Shown one piece after another: positions 5,611 to 6,406 of a stretch of DNA of 6,406 bases. The stretch lies in assembly GCA_012512605.1 (NCBI GenBank), contig JAAZDX010000237.1, positions 1 through 6,406 on the forward strand, in the 5' to 3' direction. The position numbers and the translations under genes were made by a program. The notes under the pieces were generated by a model, which was given only the letters and a program-made list of their open reading frames with translations, was not told where the DNA came from and searched no databases. Source of the DNA: Bacillota bacterium. Its GTDB lineage: Bacteria; Bacillota; UBA4882; UBA10575. Within the stretch, counting starts at the first letter, position 1. Every line of letters begins with the position of its first letter.

Positions 5611-6345
5611 GTGGCGGCGAGAAAATGGTGGCGGATGCGGTTAGCTCTTAAAATCCTGATCGTCCGGATTTTCCAGAAATTAACCCTTTACCCACGCGGG
5701 ATTTATTATATTGGTGGCAGTGAAGCGCTCCCTCCCCCCCTCAGTAGTGAAGAGGAAGGTTATCTGCTGGGAAAATTGAAAACCGGGGATCCGGCGGTGC
5801 GCAGCTTATTGATCGAACATAATCTCCGTTTAGTGGTTTATATCGCCCGTAAATTTGAGAATACCGGGATTGGGATCGAGGATCTGGTCTCAATCGGGGC
5901 GATTGGCTTAATCAAGGCGGTAAATACGTTTGATCCGGATAAAAAAATTAAACTGGCGACCTATGCTTCCCGTTGTATTGAGAACGAGATCTTAATGTAT
6001 CTGCGCCGGAACAGTAAACTCCGGTCGGAGGTCTCCTTTGATGAACCACTCAATGTGGACTGGGATGGGAATGAACTGCTCCTTTCGGATGTTTTGGGCA
6101 CCGAGAGCGACGTGGCTTATAAACAGTTGGAGGAAGAGGTCGATAAGGATTTACTGGCTTCAGCAATGGCCATGCTCTCACGCCGGGAACGGTCTATCGT
6201 TGAACTGCGTTTTGGGCTTAAGGATGGGGTGGAGAAAACCCAGAAAGAGGTGGCGGACTTTTTAGGGATCTCCCAGGCTTACATCTCCCGTTTGGAAAAG
6301 CGGATCATCAAAAAGTTACAAAAAGAAATCAGAATAATGGGGTAG
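5611..6345 (+). CDS. sigE: Pro-sigma-E, early mother-cell sporulation sigma factor
   Basis: Made as an inactive, membrane-tethered precursor, then cleaved by SpoIIGA and used by RNA polymerase in the mother cell. 244 residues from GTG 5611 (B. subtilis 239). Residues 1-32 are a basic, amphipathic pro-sequence (KWWRMRLALKILIVRIFQKL) ending at the conserved IYYIGGSEALPPPLS. By alignment with B. subtilis, cleavage falls between Tyr32 and Tyr33, so this pro-peptide is about 5 residues longer than the 27 there. Region 2 spans about 64-134, with NLRLVVYIARKFENTGIGIE, KLATYASRCIENEILMYLRR and the invariant stretch SFDEPLNVDWDGNELLLSDV after it. Region 4 ends with the helix-turn-helix TQKEVADFLGISQAYISRLE at 210-229. 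Nearly identical to known SigE through the core, so the assignment is secure. Co-transcribed with spoIIGA. Confidence 0.98.
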   Translation: MAARKWWRMRLALKILIVRIFQKLTLYPRGIYYIGGSEALPPPLSSEEEGYLLGKLKTGDPAVRSLLIEHNLRLVVYIARKFENTGIGIEDLVSIGAIGLIKAVNTFDPDKKIKLATYASRCIENEILMYLRRNSKLRSEVSFDEPLNVDWDGNELLLSDVLGTESDVAYKQLEEEVDKDLLASAMAMLSRRERSIVELRFGLKDGVEKTQKEVADFLGISQAYISRLEKRIIKKLQKEIRIMG

Positions 6346-6349
6346 CGCC

Positions 6350-6406
6350 TTGAAAACAAAGGAGGATTTTATAGAGAGAAGCCGAAGAAGTAAGCTAATG
6401 ACCGGG
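6350..6406 (+). CDS. Possible start of the next gene, 3' partial
   Basis: A TTG at 6350, 4 nt after the sigE stop, opens a frame that stays open to the window end (19 codons, MKTKEDFIERSRRSKLMTG). GGGGTAG at 6338-6344 could serve as its ribosome site. An in-frame ATG at 6398 is an alternative start but has only a weak purine stretch before it. In many Bacillota sigG follows sigE, and that is the expectation from context, but the visible residues do not clearly match the SigG N-terminus. Treat as unidentified. Confidence 0.25.
   Translation, partial: MKTKEDFIERSRRSKLMTG

Overview
The window comes from the chromosome of a motile, endospore-forming member of the Bacillota. The gene set is a motility sigma factor, a FapA/DUF342 protein, a SwrB/DUF6115-like membrane protein, FtsZ, SpoIIGA and pro-sigma-E. 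A single-membrane Clostridia-type or deep-branching Bacillota lineage (Limnochordia-like, for example) fits the gene order, but I cannot fix the genus from sequence alone. Every supported gene is on the + strand, and I see no mobile element, tRNA, rRNA or CRISPR.

Region 1 (1-3248) is the 3' end of a flagellar/chemotaxis operon. It runs sigD (fliA family, 5' end cut by the window), fapA-like DUF342 gene, a 109-residue charged protein of unknown function, then a membrane-anchored SwrB/DUF6115-like protein. Gaps are only 13-23 nt, each downstream gene has its own Shine-Dalgarno, and an intrinsic terminator closes the unit at 3220-3248.

Region 2 (3249-4490) is ftsZ as an apparent single-gene unit. 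Its leader is about 107 nt and a strong 12-bp-stem terminator follows. FtsZ is complete in its GTPase core but has a very short C-terminal linker. The usual division neighbours (ftsA, ftsQ, mur genes) are not upstream; the motility operon is.

Region 3 (4491-6345) is the spoIIG operon, spoIIGA followed by sigE, the mother-cell sporulation sigma factor and its membrane-bound activating protease. The 170-nt region before it holds a perfect 12-bp palindrome and degenerate Spo0A-box-like repeats. The last 61 nt after sigE stay open in one frame and may be the start of the next gene. In related genomes that gene is sigG, but too little is visible to identify it.

Together the window places three cell-fate modules side by side: motility (sigma-D), division (FtsZ) and sporulation commitment (SpoIIGA/sigma-E). 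Most is conventional. The points worth a second look are the unusual ftsZ neighbourhood, the short FtsZ linker, the charge-segregated SwrB-like protein, the unknown 109-residue protein, and the palindromes flanking the ftsZ terminator. I found no clear evidence of a wholly new system.
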